Positions 54,783 through 64,000 of a stretch of DNA of 64,000 bases are shown here, in pieces. Positions within the stretch are counted from its first letter, which is position 1. Every line of letters begins with the position of its first letter. This DNA is from Gammaproteobacteria bacterium. GTDB taxonomy: Bacteria; Pseudomonadota; Gammaproteobacteria; VBWC01. The notes below the pieces were generated by a model that was not told the DNA's origin, made no database searches, and saw only the letters and a list, made by a program, of their open reading frames with translations. The position numbers and the translations under genes were made by a program. The stretch lies in NCBI GenBank assembly GCA_006218035.1, contig VBWC01000004.1, forward strand, positions 35,537 through 99,536, in the 5' to 3' direction.

Positions 54783-57700
54783 TTACCTTTTTCCTGTCTG
54801 TCCCTGCTTCGGTAAACGCTCGACGACCGGATTGCTCCAGTCGCCCTTGACCGAATACTGGACCGTCACGATGTCGTCGATACCCGGCTTGAACAGTTTC
54901 TCCGCCAGAAATATCGCCGCGCCCACCACTGGCCCGCCGGCCAGCGCGCCGGCAACCGGCAGCCCGGAACTGACCTGCGGCGTCACGGTGACCAGCTGAT
55001 CATAATCATGACTGGCCAGACCGACCCGGCCTTTCATCTCGATACGCGCGGCCGGACCGGCCAGATAAAAGTCCTCAGTATAGGCGTTACCGCCGTCAAT
55101 GGAAAACTGCCCGGACAACTTGTCGAAGCCAAAGCCCTTTTTAAACAAATCGCTGAAATCCAGCGACAGACGCCGCGGCAACGCCTGCACACTCAACAGC
55201 CCGAACAGGCGGCCCGCACCCGGTTCGATATCCAGAATCTGGCCGTTTTCAATGTCAAGGCGCAACGTTCCGTCGAGCTTTTCCAGCGCGAACGCGCTTA
55301 ACGGACCGTGCCAGAGCGCAATCAGCTCGACCCGGCCCTTGCCGCCCTCGATCCCGCCCACATACTCCAGGTTCTTCAGCAGCTGGCCCAGGTTGGCGGT
55401 ATCGGTCTTGATGTCCACCGACGAGGAATGCGCGCCCGCGACGACCACCCAGTCGCCGCGTATGGCAATCTGCGCCGTCGGCGAATCCAGTTTCATTTCG
55501 TCGATGTGCATCCCGTCGGGACGCCGCGAGGTCGCCAGGTCCAGCGCACCCCAATCGGCGTTACCGTAGACAAACTGCCGGCTGCGCACGCGCATTGCAG
55601 GCAGTTTGCGCGGATCGAGCGGTTGCTTGCTGTCCTCGCCCGTCAGCCGCGCGAGCTTGAGATACTCGAGATCCATGACCAGCGGCACCGACAGGTCAAT
55701 CGGGTACTGCACCTTGCCGGCCAGTTGCTGGCTGGTGACATCCGCCAGCCACATTTTCGGGTCGCGTCGCGCAATCAGCCGGACATCGTCGAACTGCCGG
55801 TCAAATACGGTGGCCTGCCCGATTTCGATACTCACACTCGACAACTTCGGCGCGTCGTCGCGCGGCGGCCCGGCCGTGTCAACAATCTCGTTCCATTCCC
55901 GCAGCGCCATGCGTTCAAGGCGGCCCGACACATGGATGCCTGGCGTCGCCGGCAATACGGCCTCTCCGCCACCGAAACGCAATGCCACCCGGTCCGTCAC
56001 GAAACCCTTGCCGGTATCGCGCCGGCCGTAGACGACGCGCAACTCGTCGCCGTAGTCGATGCGCACCGGGTGCTCCGGCCCCGGCGGCAATGCCATCACA
56101 ATACGCAGCGCGCGCGGCGTGCTCGCGCCCTTGCCCAGCGGCGGCGGGAAACGCACGTCGACGCCCTGCAACCCGGAATGGATATCCAGCGTCACGTCCG
56201 CCGGCTTATCAACCTGCGGCCGTATGCTGAGCTCGGCCTGCCAGTCGGTCCGGCCGCTGACGCGATCAAACACCAGCGGCAGGTCGGCGACCTTGGCGAA
56301 TTCGCGCATCGACGCATTGCCCCGCGCAAAGAAACGGGTGACCGGCGGCTCGACCGTAGCATCGCTGCGCGCGCTGATCCGCGCGGGCAAACCCATCAGC
56401 CGCGCAGCGATGTCTTCGGCCAACAGCCCCGCATCGGTGAAACCGAGGCGGCCATTGATATCGGTGATGTCGACGCGGTTACCGGCCAGTTGCAGCGTAC
56501 TGTTCTCGAATGCGATATTGGCGTCGACGCTGGCACGCGCATGCTGCCGCAACGGGACGCGCAAGGCGAGATCGAGCTTGCTGTCACCGCTCGCCGTCGC
56601 CCCTTCCAGATATTTTCCGAACCGGTCATGCAGCGGGCTTTCGCGCAGATACCGCAACGCGTCGCCGGTCGGGCCGTGCGCACTGCCATCGATCACCACC
56701 TCACGTTCCGGCGCCGCGAAGTCCGCGATGGTGACACGGGTCCGATCGAGCGTCGACGCAAACGACTTGCCTTCATGACCGACGACCGTCATACCGCTGT
56801 TCTCGAAGGCGACCTCGGCCTCAACCTCTTCCAGACGCGGCCAGCCGCGCGCGTAATCGACAATCGCATCGCGCACGTTAAAGCGGGTTTCGAATCGCCC
56901 GCTGCCGTCATCGAACGGAAAATCTTTGGTGTGACCGCGAAACACCAGCCCGCCGGACGTCACATCGCCGCCCACAATGGCCTGGTCGAGCCAGTCGACG
57001 GCCGCCGGCGGCATGATGCTTACCGGCAGGTACCGTGACGTACGGGCCACGTTACCGTGTTCGTAACTGACCAGCAGGTCGAGGAACGGTGACGACCGGT
57101 CATCCGGCAGCACCAGGCTCATCGTGCCGCGCGCGGCGATATCGTCGTTACGCGCACTGAGCAATCCGGTCTGTATCTGCCACGCGTCGTCACTGTGATG
57201 CCAGTCGACGCGGCCGCTGGCTTCGTTGAGCGGTAACGGTCCGCGGAACAGGTCGCCGAAATCGATGGCTGCCTGTTGAGTCGCGAGATCAAAATGGCCG
57301 GATGTCGCGCCGGCAGCGAGCGAACCGGTCAAGCCGGTGATCCCCGGCAACGTCTTCCACGGCCGCGTCGTCACGGCATCGAGGTCGGCGGCGACATCGA
57401 TGCCGTCCGCCGCGTCGTTGTTTTTTTGATAACGCACGCGCAACCCGCGCACAATGCCGCGTGGCTCGATATTCATTAACGCTACGCGCCAGTGGTCCTT
57501 CAGTTCACGGCTGGACAGCAGCATCCTGGCGAGATCCTCGATGCGCACAAAACCCATTTCGCCCTCGAACACCGGACCGTCGTCGTAACGCGCGTAGGCC
57601 ATATGAAACTCCGACGGCGGCCAGATCTTGTCGGCGCGCTTCACCAGGAACCGCTCGGCACCGGCCGCCCAGCCGTCATCGCGCTGCTGCCAGGCAAACC

Positions 57701-58685
57701 GGCCGGATACCGCGTCGATCAACACGCTGGTCGCGGTCTGCAATCGCTCGTTCGCGGCGTCGGCCGGATCGGCCGGGGTCGCCGCGCCGGGCGCGCGTAC
57801 AAAATGCAGACCGTAGGCGCTGACATCCGCGTCGATGTTGACCGGCTTGCCCTCGACCCAGTTGCTCCATAATTTGAAATCCGTTCTGCCGTCGGCCAGC
57901 CGCGTGCCCAGCAGATCGGTGTCACCGAGCCAGCCCGGCAGACGCAAGGCCGTGCCTTGCACATAGACCTCGCCGCGCCAGTGATCCGACCGCATGAAAT
58001 TGCCGGTAACCTCGACGCCGAACTGCAACCGGCGCCCGAGGTCATCCGGCAACATCGCGAAACCCTCGATCTGATGTTGCTCACCCTGATTGCGCAAGCG
58101 CAGGTAGACATCACTGAAACGCCGCGGGTTAGCCTCTTTCTGCCGATCAATCCATTCGATTTCGCCGGCCTCGACGGCCAGATGATTCTGCCGCAAAAAC
58201 CACTGCTCCATCGCCTCTTGCCGTCGCTGGCCGGCCGCGCCATCCTGCGCGGCGGGTTTCGGACCGGCAAGGCCGCTGACCGAGATCGTGCCGTCAGTGT
58301 CACGGACCAGCGTGAGCCGGATGCCGGCGATGGTGATCGCGCCGGGTTGCAGCGCGCCGTAACGAAGCGATTTCAGCAGGTCGATGCCGATATAGGCCTG
58401 ATCAAACCGGGCGAGCACGGTCTCGCCGTCATGGTCCAGCAACTGGACATCGTTGAGCTTGAGGCGCGGACCGAAACCGCGCCAGGCGGCGCCGAGCCCG
58501 CCGATCCGGATCGGTTGCTGAAACGACCGGCTGGCCCACTGTTCGACGTTTTCGCGGTACTTGCCGGCGACCGGCAGGAGCAGCTGCATGGTGCCGGTAA
58601 ACGCCGCCATGAAGATCACCGTGACGGCAATGGTGGCCCAGCAGAGTCTGCGCAGCTTGCGGAACCACTGGCGATTCAAACTCAC
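54783..58685 (-). CDS. yhdP: AsmA-like/YhdP-family phospholipid transport protein
   Basis: 1300 residues: an N-terminal membrane helix (about 15-37), then a long beta-rich periplasmic body and a C-terminal AsmA-like domain with EGGKGRVELIALWHG and FSIDGGNAYTEDFYLAGPAARIEMKGRVGL, noted by its key GG and GPAARIEMKG motifs. YhdP and TamB/YdbH bridge the two membranes and move phospholipids to the outer membrane. The start codon is GTG. Next to rng, as in most gammaproteobacteria. Confidence 0.93.
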   Translation of the reverse strand: MSLNRQWFRKLRRLCWATIAVTVIFMAAFTGTMQLLLPVAGKYRENVEQWASRSFQQPIRIGGLGAAWRGFGPRLKLNDVQLLDHDGETVLARFDQAYIGIDLLKSLRYGALQPGAITIAGIRLTLVRDTDGTISVSGLAGPKPAAQDGAAGQRRQEAMEQWFLRQNHLAVEAGEIEWIDRQKEANPRRFSDVYLRLRNQGEQHQIEGFAMLPDDLGRRLQFGVEVTGNFMRSDHWRGEVYVQGTALRLPGWLGDTDLLGTRLADGRTDFKLWSNWVEGKPVNIDADVSAYGLHFVRAPGAATPADPADAANERLQTATSVLIDAVSGRFAWQQRDDGWAAGAERFLVKRADKIWPPSEFHMAYARYDDGPVFEGEMGFVRIEDLARMLLSSRELKDHWRVALMNIEPRGIVRGLRVRYQKNNDAADGIDVAADLDAVTTRPWKTLPGITGLTGSLAAGATSGHFDLATQQAAIDFGDLFRGPLPLNEASGRVDWHHSDDAWQIQTGLLSARNDDIAARGTMSLVLPDDRSSPFLDLLVSYEHGNVARTSRYLPVSIMPPAAVDWLDQAIVGGDVTSGGLVFRGHTKDFPFDDGSGRFETRFNVRDAIVDYARGWPRLEEVEAEVAFENSGMTVVGHEGKSFASTLDRTRVTIADFAAPEREVVIDGSAHGPTGDALRYLRESPLHDRFGKYLEGATASGDSKLDLALRVPLRQHARASVDANIAFENSTLQLAGNRVDITDINGRLGFTDAGLLAEDIAARLMGLPARISARSDATVEPPVTRFFARGNASMREFAKVADLPLVFDRVSGRTDWQAELSIRPQVDKPADVTLDIHSGLQGVDVRFPPPLGKGASTPRALRIVMALPPGPEHPVRIDYGDELRVVYGRRDTGKGFVTDRVALRFGGGEAVLPATPGIHVSGRLERMALREWNEIVDTAGPPRDDAPKLSSVSIEIGQATVFDRQFDDVRLIARRDPKMWLADVTSQQLAGKVQYPIDLSVPLVMDLEYLKLARLTGEDSKQPLDPRKLPAMRVRSRQFVYGNADWGALDLATSRRPDGMHIDEMKLDSPTAQIAIRGDWVVVAGAHSSSVDIKTDTANLGQLLKNLEYVGGIEGGKGRVELIALWHGPLSAFALEKLDGTLRLDIENGQILDIEPGAGRLFGLLSVQALPRRLSLDFSDLFKKGFGFDKLSGQFSIDGGNAYTEDFYLAGPAARIEMKGRVGLASHDYDQLVTVTPQVSSGLPVAGALAGGPVVGAAIFLAEKLFKPGIDDIVTVQYSVKGDWSNPVVERLPKQGQTGKR

Positions 58686-58778
58686 GATTAATCCAGGCTC
58701 GTCACGAGCATGTCACTTGGGTCCGGCCATGGCCGGCGGATCGGGGGGCACGCGCCGGGCAGTTAACCCGCACAAGGG

Positions 58779-60236
58779 TCACATCGGCACGACATCAAAC
58801 TGTTCCTGCGTATACATCGGCTCGACCTGTACCTTGATCGGCTTGCCGATGAATCTCTCCAGATCCGTCACATTGCCGGACTCCGCGTTGGTCAGCAGCT
58901 CGACCACCTCGTGGGCGGCAATCACCCGGTATTGCTGCACGTCAAACTGACGCGCCTCGCGCAGTATTTCGCGAAAGATCTCGTAGCAGACGGTCTCGGG
59001 CGTCTTGATCGTACCGCGCCCCTCGCAGGTCGGGCAGGTTTCGCACAACACGTGTTCGAGGCTTTCGCGGGTACGTTTGCGCGTCATCTCGACCAGACCG
59101 AGGCTGGTGACCTCGCTGATCGTCGTCCGGGCGCGATCCCGCGCCACCGCCTTCTCGAGCGCGCGCAGCACCTGGCGCTTGTGCTCCTCGTCCTCCATGT
59201 CGATGAAATCGAGAATGATGATGCCGCCAAGATTACGCAGCCGCAGCTGCCGCGCGATGGTCTGGGTGGCCTCGAGATTGGTTTTAAATATCGTTTCCTC
59301 GAGGTTGCGCCGCCCGACAAACGCGCCGGTGTTGACGTCCACGGTAGTCATCGCCTCGCGCTGATCGATGACCAGGTAGCCGCCCGATTTCAGCAGCACC
59401 TTGCGACTCAATGCCTTCTTGATCTCGTCCTCGACCGAGTAAACGTCGAACAGCGGCGTCTCGTCGGGAAAATATTCGATACGCAGCAACAGCTCCGGCA
59501 TAAACTGCCGCGCGAACTCCACCAGTTCCTCGAACGTCGCCTTGTCATCCACCCGGACCTTGTCGATGTCCGATCCGACCAGGTCCAGCATCGTCCGTTG
59601 CACCAGGCGCAGCCCTTCATAGACCAGCGTGCCGGCAGCGGCCTCGCCGGCGCGGCTCTGGATCTTGCCCCACATGTTCTGCAGAAATTCGATATCGGTG
59701 ACGAGTTCGTCCCCGGTCGCGCCCTCGGCGGCCGTGCGCAGGATGTACCCGCCCGGCGCGCCCGCGGGAATGTGCTGGCGCACGAATTCCTTGAGCCGTT
59801 GCCGTTCGGCCTCGTCCTCGATCTTTTGCGATACACCGACGTAAACCGGGCCGGGCATGAAGACCAGATAACGCGACGGAATCGATATCTGCGTGGTCAG
59901 CCGCGCGCCCTTGGTGCCGAGCGGCTCCTTGACCACCTGCACCAGAACTTCCTGGCCCGTCGACAACAGCTGGTTGATAGTAGCGCCGCTTTTACCGTCG
60001 CCGACCGAACCGGCGGCAACGTCGGAGGCATGCAGAAAGGCGGTGCGCTCGGCGCCGATATCCAGAAACGCCGCCTGCATGCCGGGCAACACGCGGCAGA
60101 CCTTGCCCTTGTAAACACTGCCGACCCAGCCCTTTTGCGCGCCGCGCTCGATCGAGATCTCCTCGAGCACACCCGCCTCGACCAGCGCCACGCGTGTTTC
60201 ACGCGGCGTCACATTAATCAGAATTTCCTGGCCCAT
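58779..60236 (-). CDS. rng: Ribonuclease G
   Basis: 485 residues: an S1 domain (about 35-130, GSVYKGKVCRVLPGMQAAFLDIG), the RNase H-like and DNase I-like catalytic core with metal aspartates in TVDVNTGAF and IILDFIDM, and the zinc-link CETCPTCEGRG. It matures 5' ends of 16S rRNA and degrades some mRNAs. It lacks the long C-terminal scaffold of RNase E. Confidence 0.97.
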   Translation of the reverse strand: MGQEILINVTPRETRVALVEAGVLEEISIERGAQKGWVGSVYKGKVCRVLPGMQAAFLDIGAERTAFLHASDVAAGSVGDGKSGATINQLLSTGQEVLVQVVKEPLGTKGARLTTQISIPSRYLVFMPGPVYVGVSQKIEDEAERQRLKEFVRQHIPAGAPGGYILRTAAEGATGDELVTDIEFLQNMWGKIQSRAGEAAAGTLVYEGLRLVQRTMLDLVGSDIDKVRVDDKATFEELVEFARQFMPELLLRIEYFPDETPLFDVYSVEDEIKKALSRKVLLKSGGYLVIDQREAMTTVDVNTGAFVGRRNLEETIFKTNLEATQTIARQLRLRNLGGIIILDFIDMEDEEHKRQVLRALEKAVARDRARTTISEVTSLGLVEMTRKRTRESLEHVLCETCPTCEGRGTIKTPETVCYEIFREILREARQFDVQQYRVIAAHEVVELLTNAESGNVTDLERFIGKPIKVQVEPMYTQEQFDVVPM

Positions 60237-60255
60237 GCGTCGACCGAATGTAGTT

Positions 60256-60909
60256 TCAACTCAATCCAATGCCGAATTCCGTCAGCAGCTCCGCCGTTTC
60301 ATGCAGCGGTAACCCGACGATACCCGAATAACTGCCCTCGATACGCCGGACAAATATCGCCGCCCGTCCCTGTATCGCGTACCCGCCCGCCTTGTCGCGC
60401 GGCTCGCCGCTGGCCCAGTACGCCGTCATCTCCACAGCGGTCAGCGGCCGGAATGTCACCTGGCTGACGCTTAACCGGCACGCCTCGACCAGCGGACTGT
60501 CAGGCGCCGATTGTGACATGGGGCGGCCGGGTTGCCCACTGTCGACCAGCGCCACCGCGGTCATAACGGTATGGGTATGCCCGGACAGCCGCGCAAGCAT
60601 GGCCAGGCCATCGCGCCGGTCGCGCGGCTTGCCCAGAATCTCGCCGCCCTGCTGCGTCGGACCGGGATAAACAACGACCGCGGTATCGGCGCCGAGCACC
60701 GGCAGCGGGTCGCCACTGGCAGCCGCCGCCCAGCCACAGCGCGCCTTCAACAGCGCCAGACGCCGCACATAGTCGGCCGGCGCTTCGCCGGGCAACGGGG
60801 TCTCGTCGACGTCGACGCTGACCGGACGAAAACGGACGCCGATTTGTGCAAGCAAGTCACGTCGCCGCGGCGACGAGGACGCCAGCACGATCCGGCAGGC
60901 GCCGGTCAT
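60256..60909 (-). CDS. maf: Maf-family nucleoside triphosphate pyrophosphatase (YhdE-like)
   Basis: 217 residues with [39 protein letters not shown] and the [13 protein letters not shown] motif of the dTTP/UTP-specific branch. It hydrolyses non-canonical or modified nucleotides. A loop near 125-150 ([13 protein letters not shown]) is longer than in E. coli. The ATG at 60909 overlaps rlmH as ATGA. Confidence 0.94.
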   Translation of the reverse strand: MTGACRIVLASSSPRRRDLLAQIGVRFRPVSVDVDETPLPGEAPADYVRRLALLKARCGWAAAASGDPLPVLGADTAVVVYPGPTQQGGEILGKPRDRRDGLAMLARLSGHTHTVMTAVALVDSGQPGRPMSQSAPDSPLVEACRLSVSQVTFRPLTAVEMTAYWASGEPRDKAGGYAIQGRAAIFVRRIEGSYSGIVGLPLHETAELLTEFGIGLS

Positions 60910-61376
60910 GCGCGATGATACGGATGGTTCTTCAGGATGCTCCATGCCCGGTAAATCTGTTCCGCAACCAGGATACGCACGAGCATATGGGGCAAGGTCA
61001 ACGGCGACAAGGACCAGCGCTGGCCGGCACGTGTTAAACAGGCCGGCGCCAGGCCGTCGGCCCCGCCGACCAGCAGCGCGACGTTGCAGCCGCTGTGCAG
61101 CCACTGGTCGAGCCGGCCCGACAGCGCTGCGCTGCTGAACGACTCGCCATTGACGTCGAGTGCGACCACCAGCGCATTGTCCGGAACTGCCGCGAGCATA
61201 CGTGCGCCTTCCATCGCCATGGCCTTTTGTTCGTTAACGCCGCCGGCCCGTTTCACCGCAGGTATCTCGACCAGATGCAGCGCGCATTCGCGCGGCAGGC
61301 GTTGGGCGAATTCGTTGAACCCGTCGGCGACCCAGCCAGGCATGCGCTGGCCGACGCTGATCAGATCGATACGCAT
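60906..61376 (-). CDS. rlmH: 23S rRNA pseudouridine-1915 N3-methyltransferase
   Basis: 156 residues, the RlmH length, SPOUT class. [11 protein letters not shown] forms the knot SAM site and [22 protein letters not shown], keyed by its LPH and EQ.YRA residues, is the family C-terminus ending in NHPYHR. It modifies helix 69 of 23S rRNA. The ATG at 61376 gives the standard MRIDLISVG start. Confidence 0.97.
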   Translation of the reverse strand: MRIDLISVGQRMPGWVADGFNEFAQRLPRECALHLVEIPAVKRAGGVNEQKAMAMEGARMLAAVPDNALVVALDVNGESFSSAALSGRLDQWLHSGCNVALLVGGADGLAPACLTRAGQRWSLSPLTLPHMLVRILVAEQIYRAWSILKNHPYHRA

Positions 61377-61555
61377 GGACACCTCCCGGGGTAACCCTGA
61401 AAATCCAACCGCGGATTGTCCAGCCATGAAAATCGCCGGGCGGGATTTTTGTTTTCCTTCATTTTCCAGTCACTCTCGCAACCGGGAAGTGGCGGCGCGC
61501 CCCCGCACCACACGAACCTCTGCATGAATCATGCGGCTCCCGGACAACGCCAGGA

Positions 61556-61909
61556 TTATTCTTCGGCGACGGCAGCGGCCTGCTTGTCGATATCCCACAG
61601 CCGCTCGAGTTTATAGAACTCCCGCGCGCCCGGTCGCATCACGTGTATCACGACATCGCCGAGATCCACCAGCAGCCACTCGGCCTCGCGCTCGCCTTCG
61701 ACACCCAGCGGCCGAACCCCGATCTCGCGTGCCTTTTCCAGGACATGATCCGCCAGCCCCTTGACATGACGGGTCGAATTACCGCTGACCACCACCATGA
61801 AGTCGGTAATACTGGTCATCTCGCGCACGTCGAGCACCTGTATGTCGACGCCCTTGAGATCTTCCAGCGCGTCTACGACGGTGTTTACCAGTTGTCGGTC
61901 ATTCTTCAT
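61556..61909 (-). CDS. rsfS: Ribosome silencing factor RsfS
   Basis: 117 residues of the Iojap/RsfS family with [20 protein letters not shown], keyed by D and SG.S.RHV, and [17 protein letters not shown]. It binds L14 and blocks subunit joining in starvation. Order nadD-rsfS-rlmH is classical. Confidence 0.97.
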   Translation of the reverse strand: MKNDRQLVNTVVDALEDLKGVDIQVLDVREMTSITDFMVVVSGNSTRHVKGLADHVLEKAREIGVRPLGVEGEREAEWLLVDLGDVVIHVMRPGAREFYKLERLWDIDKQAAAVAEE

Positions 61910-62217
61910 TACGTAATTCCATTGTTCAGGCGCCTACCATTTCCACCGGTTCCAACCCCCTCCCGGAGCGGGACGGGGTGAGTGGATCAACAAAAAACAA
62001 TTTTTCATTACCTCTCATCCTCGGCAACTCGGCAACTGCTCCATGCGTTACTCTCGGTCGCTGCTCCCGGCACGACTCTACCTCGCCCATCCATGGGCTC
62101 GTACCTCCTGCCTCCATGCCGTCGTAACCTTCTACCCTCCGGGCATAAATCCCTCACGGAGAGGGGACAATATCTTTTCACTGCAATCCGCAGCAGGCCC
62201 GTGCAAAGTGAGCGTGG
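61910..62217. repeat. Repetitive-looking intergenic stretch between rsfS and nadD
   Basis: No gene is seen in these 308 bp. They contain phrases typical of dispersed intergenic repeats: CCCTCCCGGAGCGGGACGGGG near 61968, GGGCTCGTACC near 62095 and CTACCCTCCGGGCATAAA (62132-62149). The last matches, inverted, 16 of 18 bases at 63018-63035 in the next intergenic gap. Confidence 0.45.
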
Positions 62218-62862
62218 TCAAACCGCCGACTGATACAAGCCCTGCTCCAGAATATAGTGGCCCACCCCGTCCGGCAGCAGATAACGCACGCTGCGGCCCG
62301 CCGCTACCAGTGCGCGGATGCGGGTTGCCGAAATATCGATCTGCGTCACCGATTGCTCGCACACCAGACCGGCCGGCTGCCCCCGCAACATGGCGAAATC
62401 CGTCACGCGACGGTCCGCGAACATCGCCGCCAATTCGCCTTGCAGCGCAGATGGCGCGCCCGGGCGGCGCACGACAATCAGGTGCGCAAGCGCCGGAATC
62501 TCGCGCCAACGCCGCCATGTGTCGAATTTTACAAACGCGTCATCGCCGATGATCAGACACAGCGGCGTGTCATCAAGCTCATCACGCAGCGAGGCCAGTG
62601 TATCGACCATGTACGACGGCCCCGGGCGCCGCAGCTCGCGCTCGTCGATCACCAGACCGGGCTCGTCACCGACCGCGCGGGTGAGCATCGCCAGCCGTTG
62701 CGCGGCACTCGCCCCCGGCGCCACCCGGTGCGGCGGCTCGCGGCACGGGATCAGCCGCATCTCGGCCAGACCAAGCGTTTCGTACAATTCCAGCGCTGTG
62801 CGCAGATGTCCGAAATGCGGGGGATCGAATGTGCCGCCAAAGACGCCGACCGGGTTCGTCAT
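62218..62862 (-). CDS. nadD: Nicotinate-nucleotide adenylyltransferase
   Basis: 214 residues. GGTFDPPHFGHLR (9-21) is the nucleotidyltransferase motif and ISATRIRALVAAGRSVRYLLPD holds ISxTxIR. It makes nicotinate adenine dinucleotide in NAD synthesis. Between proA and rsfS with repeat-bearing gaps on both sides. Confidence 0.97.
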   Translation of the reverse strand: MTNPVGVFGGTFDPPHFGHLRTALELYETLGLAEMRLIPCREPPHRVAPGASAAQRLAMLTRAVGDEPGLVIDERELRRPGPSYMVDTLASLRDELDDTPLCLIIGDDAFVKFDTWRRWREIPALAHLIVVRRPGAPSALQGELAAMFADRRVTDFAMLRGQPAGLVCEQSVTQIDISATRIRALVAAGRSVRYLLPDGVGHYILEQGLYQSAV

Positions 62863-62922
62863 GTCATTCGGACAGCACAGTCAAAGTAATCCGAAAAAAC
62901 AAGGGGGAAATCTCTCTGGTTC

Positions 62923-63044
62923 GTCATTCCGGGCCCCTGCTTTCGCAGGGGCAGGCTGCGCGTAGCGGACGAGCCCATGGCGCTTTCGAATCATGGCGTC
63001 GCTCGATTCCCGCGAAGTTTATACCCGGAGGGTACGGGAATGAC
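62923..63044. repeat. Short palindromic intergenic repeat element
   Basis: Imperfect terminal inverted repeats GTCATTCCGG (62923-62932) and CGGGAATGAC (63035-63044) bound a 122-bp element with an internal hairpin CCCCTGC-TTTC-GCAGGGG (62934-62951). The ends resemble the widespread GTCATTCCCGC...GCGGGAATGAC class of proteobacterial repeats, which are small and non-coding. Confidence 0.6.
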
Positions 63045-63069
63045 AACAGTACGGTTAATCAAAGCCTTG

Positions 63070-64000
63070 CTAGCGACGTACGTGGCCATCCCCGATCACA
63101 ATGTATTTCAGCGAGGTCAATCCTTCCAGACCCACCGGCCCGCGCGCGTGAAACTTGTCCGTGCTGATGCCGATCTCGGCACCGAGTCCGTATTCGAAAC
63201 CGTCGGCGAAGCGCGTCGATGCGTTCACCATCACCGAGCTCGAATCGACCTCGGCGAGAAAACGCCGCGCCCGCGTAATGTCCTCGGTGACGATCGCGTC
63301 GGTATGGTTCGAGCCATACACGCGAATATGCTCCATCGCCTCATCCAGACCGTCGACCACACGTATCGACAGGATCGGTGCGAGGTACTCGGTATGCCAG
63401 TCCTCCTCGGTCGCGGCGGTAATGCCCTTGAGTATGCCGCACGTCGCCGCGCAACCGCGCAGCTCGACGCCTTCTTTGCTGTACATCCGGCCCAGCTCCG
63501 GCAATACCTGCGCGGCCACGGCACGCGCCACCAACAGCGTTTCCATGGTGTTGCAGGTGCCGTAGCGCTGCGTCTTGGCATTGAACGCGATCGCGATCGC
63601 CTTGTTCAGATCGGCCTTGTCATCGATGTAGACATGGCAGACGCCATGCAGGTGCTTGATCACCGGCACGGTCGCCTCGCGGCTGATGCGTTCGATCAGG
63701 CCCTTGCCGCCACGCGGCACGATCACATCGACAAACCCGCTCAGTGCGACCAGCTCACCGACCGCGGCGCGGTCGGTGGTATCGATCACCTGCACGACAT
63801 CGACCGGCAGGCCGGCCTGTTCGAGACCGCGATGCACGCAGCGCGCAATCGCGCGATTGGACTGGATTGCCTCCGAGCCGCCGCGCAGTATCGTCGCGTT
63901 GCCGGATTTCAGGCACAGACCGGCGGCGTCCGCAGTGACGTTCGGCCGCGACTCATAAATAATGCCGACGACACCGAGCGGCACGCGCATGCGCCCGACC
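63070..64000 (-). CDS. proA: Gamma-glutamyl phosphate reductase (3' part)
   Basis: The visible C-terminal part, about 309 residues, stays open to the window edge; the family is about 420 residues, so roughly 110 N-terminal residues lie beyond 64000. Motifs include [29 protein letters not shown], the catalytic Cys in [14 protein letters not shown] and [10 protein letters not shown]. It reduces gamma-glutamyl phosphate to the semialdehyde in proline synthesis. Confidence 0.97.
   Translation of the reverse strand, partial: VGRMRVPLGVVGIIYESRPNVTADAAGLCLKSGNATILRGGSEAIQSNRAIARCVHRGLEQAGLPVDVVQVIDTTDRAAVGELVALSGFVDVIVPRGGKGLIERISREATVPVIKHLHGVCHVYIDDKADLNKAIAIAFNAKTQRYGTCNTMETLLVARAVAAQVLPELGRMYSKEGVELRGCAATCGILKGITAATEEDWHTEYLAPILSIRVVDGLDEAMEHIRVYGSNHTDAIVTEDITRARRFLAEVDSSSVMVNASTRFADGFEYGLGAEIGISTDKFHARGPVGLEGLTSLKYIVIGDGHVRR

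Noticed and set aside
55308-57038. Plus-strand open frame of about 576 codons within yhdP
   Set aside because: Antisense shadow of a recognised gene; no family features.

Overview
The window reads as a chromosomal segment of a GC-rich gammaproteobacterium. Evidence is the gene order: trpE-trpG-trpD-trpC next to a vfr-type regulator, an OsmC protein, speD and coq7, and the run rng-yhdP-nit-mlaFEDCB-ibaG-murA-hisGDCBHAFIE-tatABC-degS-nif3. As I recall, both orders resemble Pseudomonas and purple-sulfur-type gammaproteobacteria. Genus cannot be fixed from sequence alone. The respiratory genes suggest an organism exchanging electrons with an extracellular donor or acceptor. From memory and unchecked, undecaheme cytochromes plus alternative complex III have been reported in the cathode-oxidising gammaproteobacterium Candidatus Tenderia electrophaga.

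Region 1 (1-15230) is the most unusual part: one co-oriented minus-strand cluster, apparently driven from a promoter at 14856-14885 and ending in hairpins near 12-54. In transcription order it encodes a tetraheme cytochrome, a secreted parvulin-type prolyl isomerase, a large outer-membrane beta-barrel, two triheme c7-type cytochromes, a cupredoxin-like/helical-repeat protein, a third triheme cytochrome, two NHL-repeat lipoproteins, an 11-heme cytochrome, ResB and CcsA (System II heme attachment), a TPR protein and possibly a small exported peptide. It carries 24 CxxCH motifs. The first four hemes of the undecaheme protein align with the whole tetraheme protein. I interpret the cluster as a self-contained extracellular electron-transfer or cytochrome-filament system with its own assembly factors.

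Region 2 (15251-30000) is mostly housekeeping: a porin, tRNA-Gln(CUG), rpsI-rplM, a diheme cytochrome c peroxidase, a [2Fe-2S] ferredoxin, a GlcF-like iron-sulfur protein, coq7, speD, a VOC protein, an OsmC protein, a Crp/Vfr regulator, a small outer-membrane barrel, the trp genes, gph and rpe.

Region 3 (30200-38050) is a complete alternative complex III operon (actA-B1-B2-C-D-E-F, minus strand) in which ActB is split into two overlapping genes. It lies beside nif3 and degS, where I recall petABC (cytochrome bc1) in related genomes. No bc1 genes are visible, so this complex probably links the quinone pool to periplasmic carriers.

Region 4 (38385-64000) holds nif3, degS, tatCBA, a full his operon, murA, ibaG, the mla lipid-transport genes, a nitrilase-family amidase, yhdP, rng, maf, rlmH, rsfS, nadD and the 3' part of proA, with repetitive-looking intergenic sequence around nadD. 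TatABC could export the twin-arginine precursor ActB1; Mla and YhdP maintain the outer membrane in which the region 1 conduit would sit.
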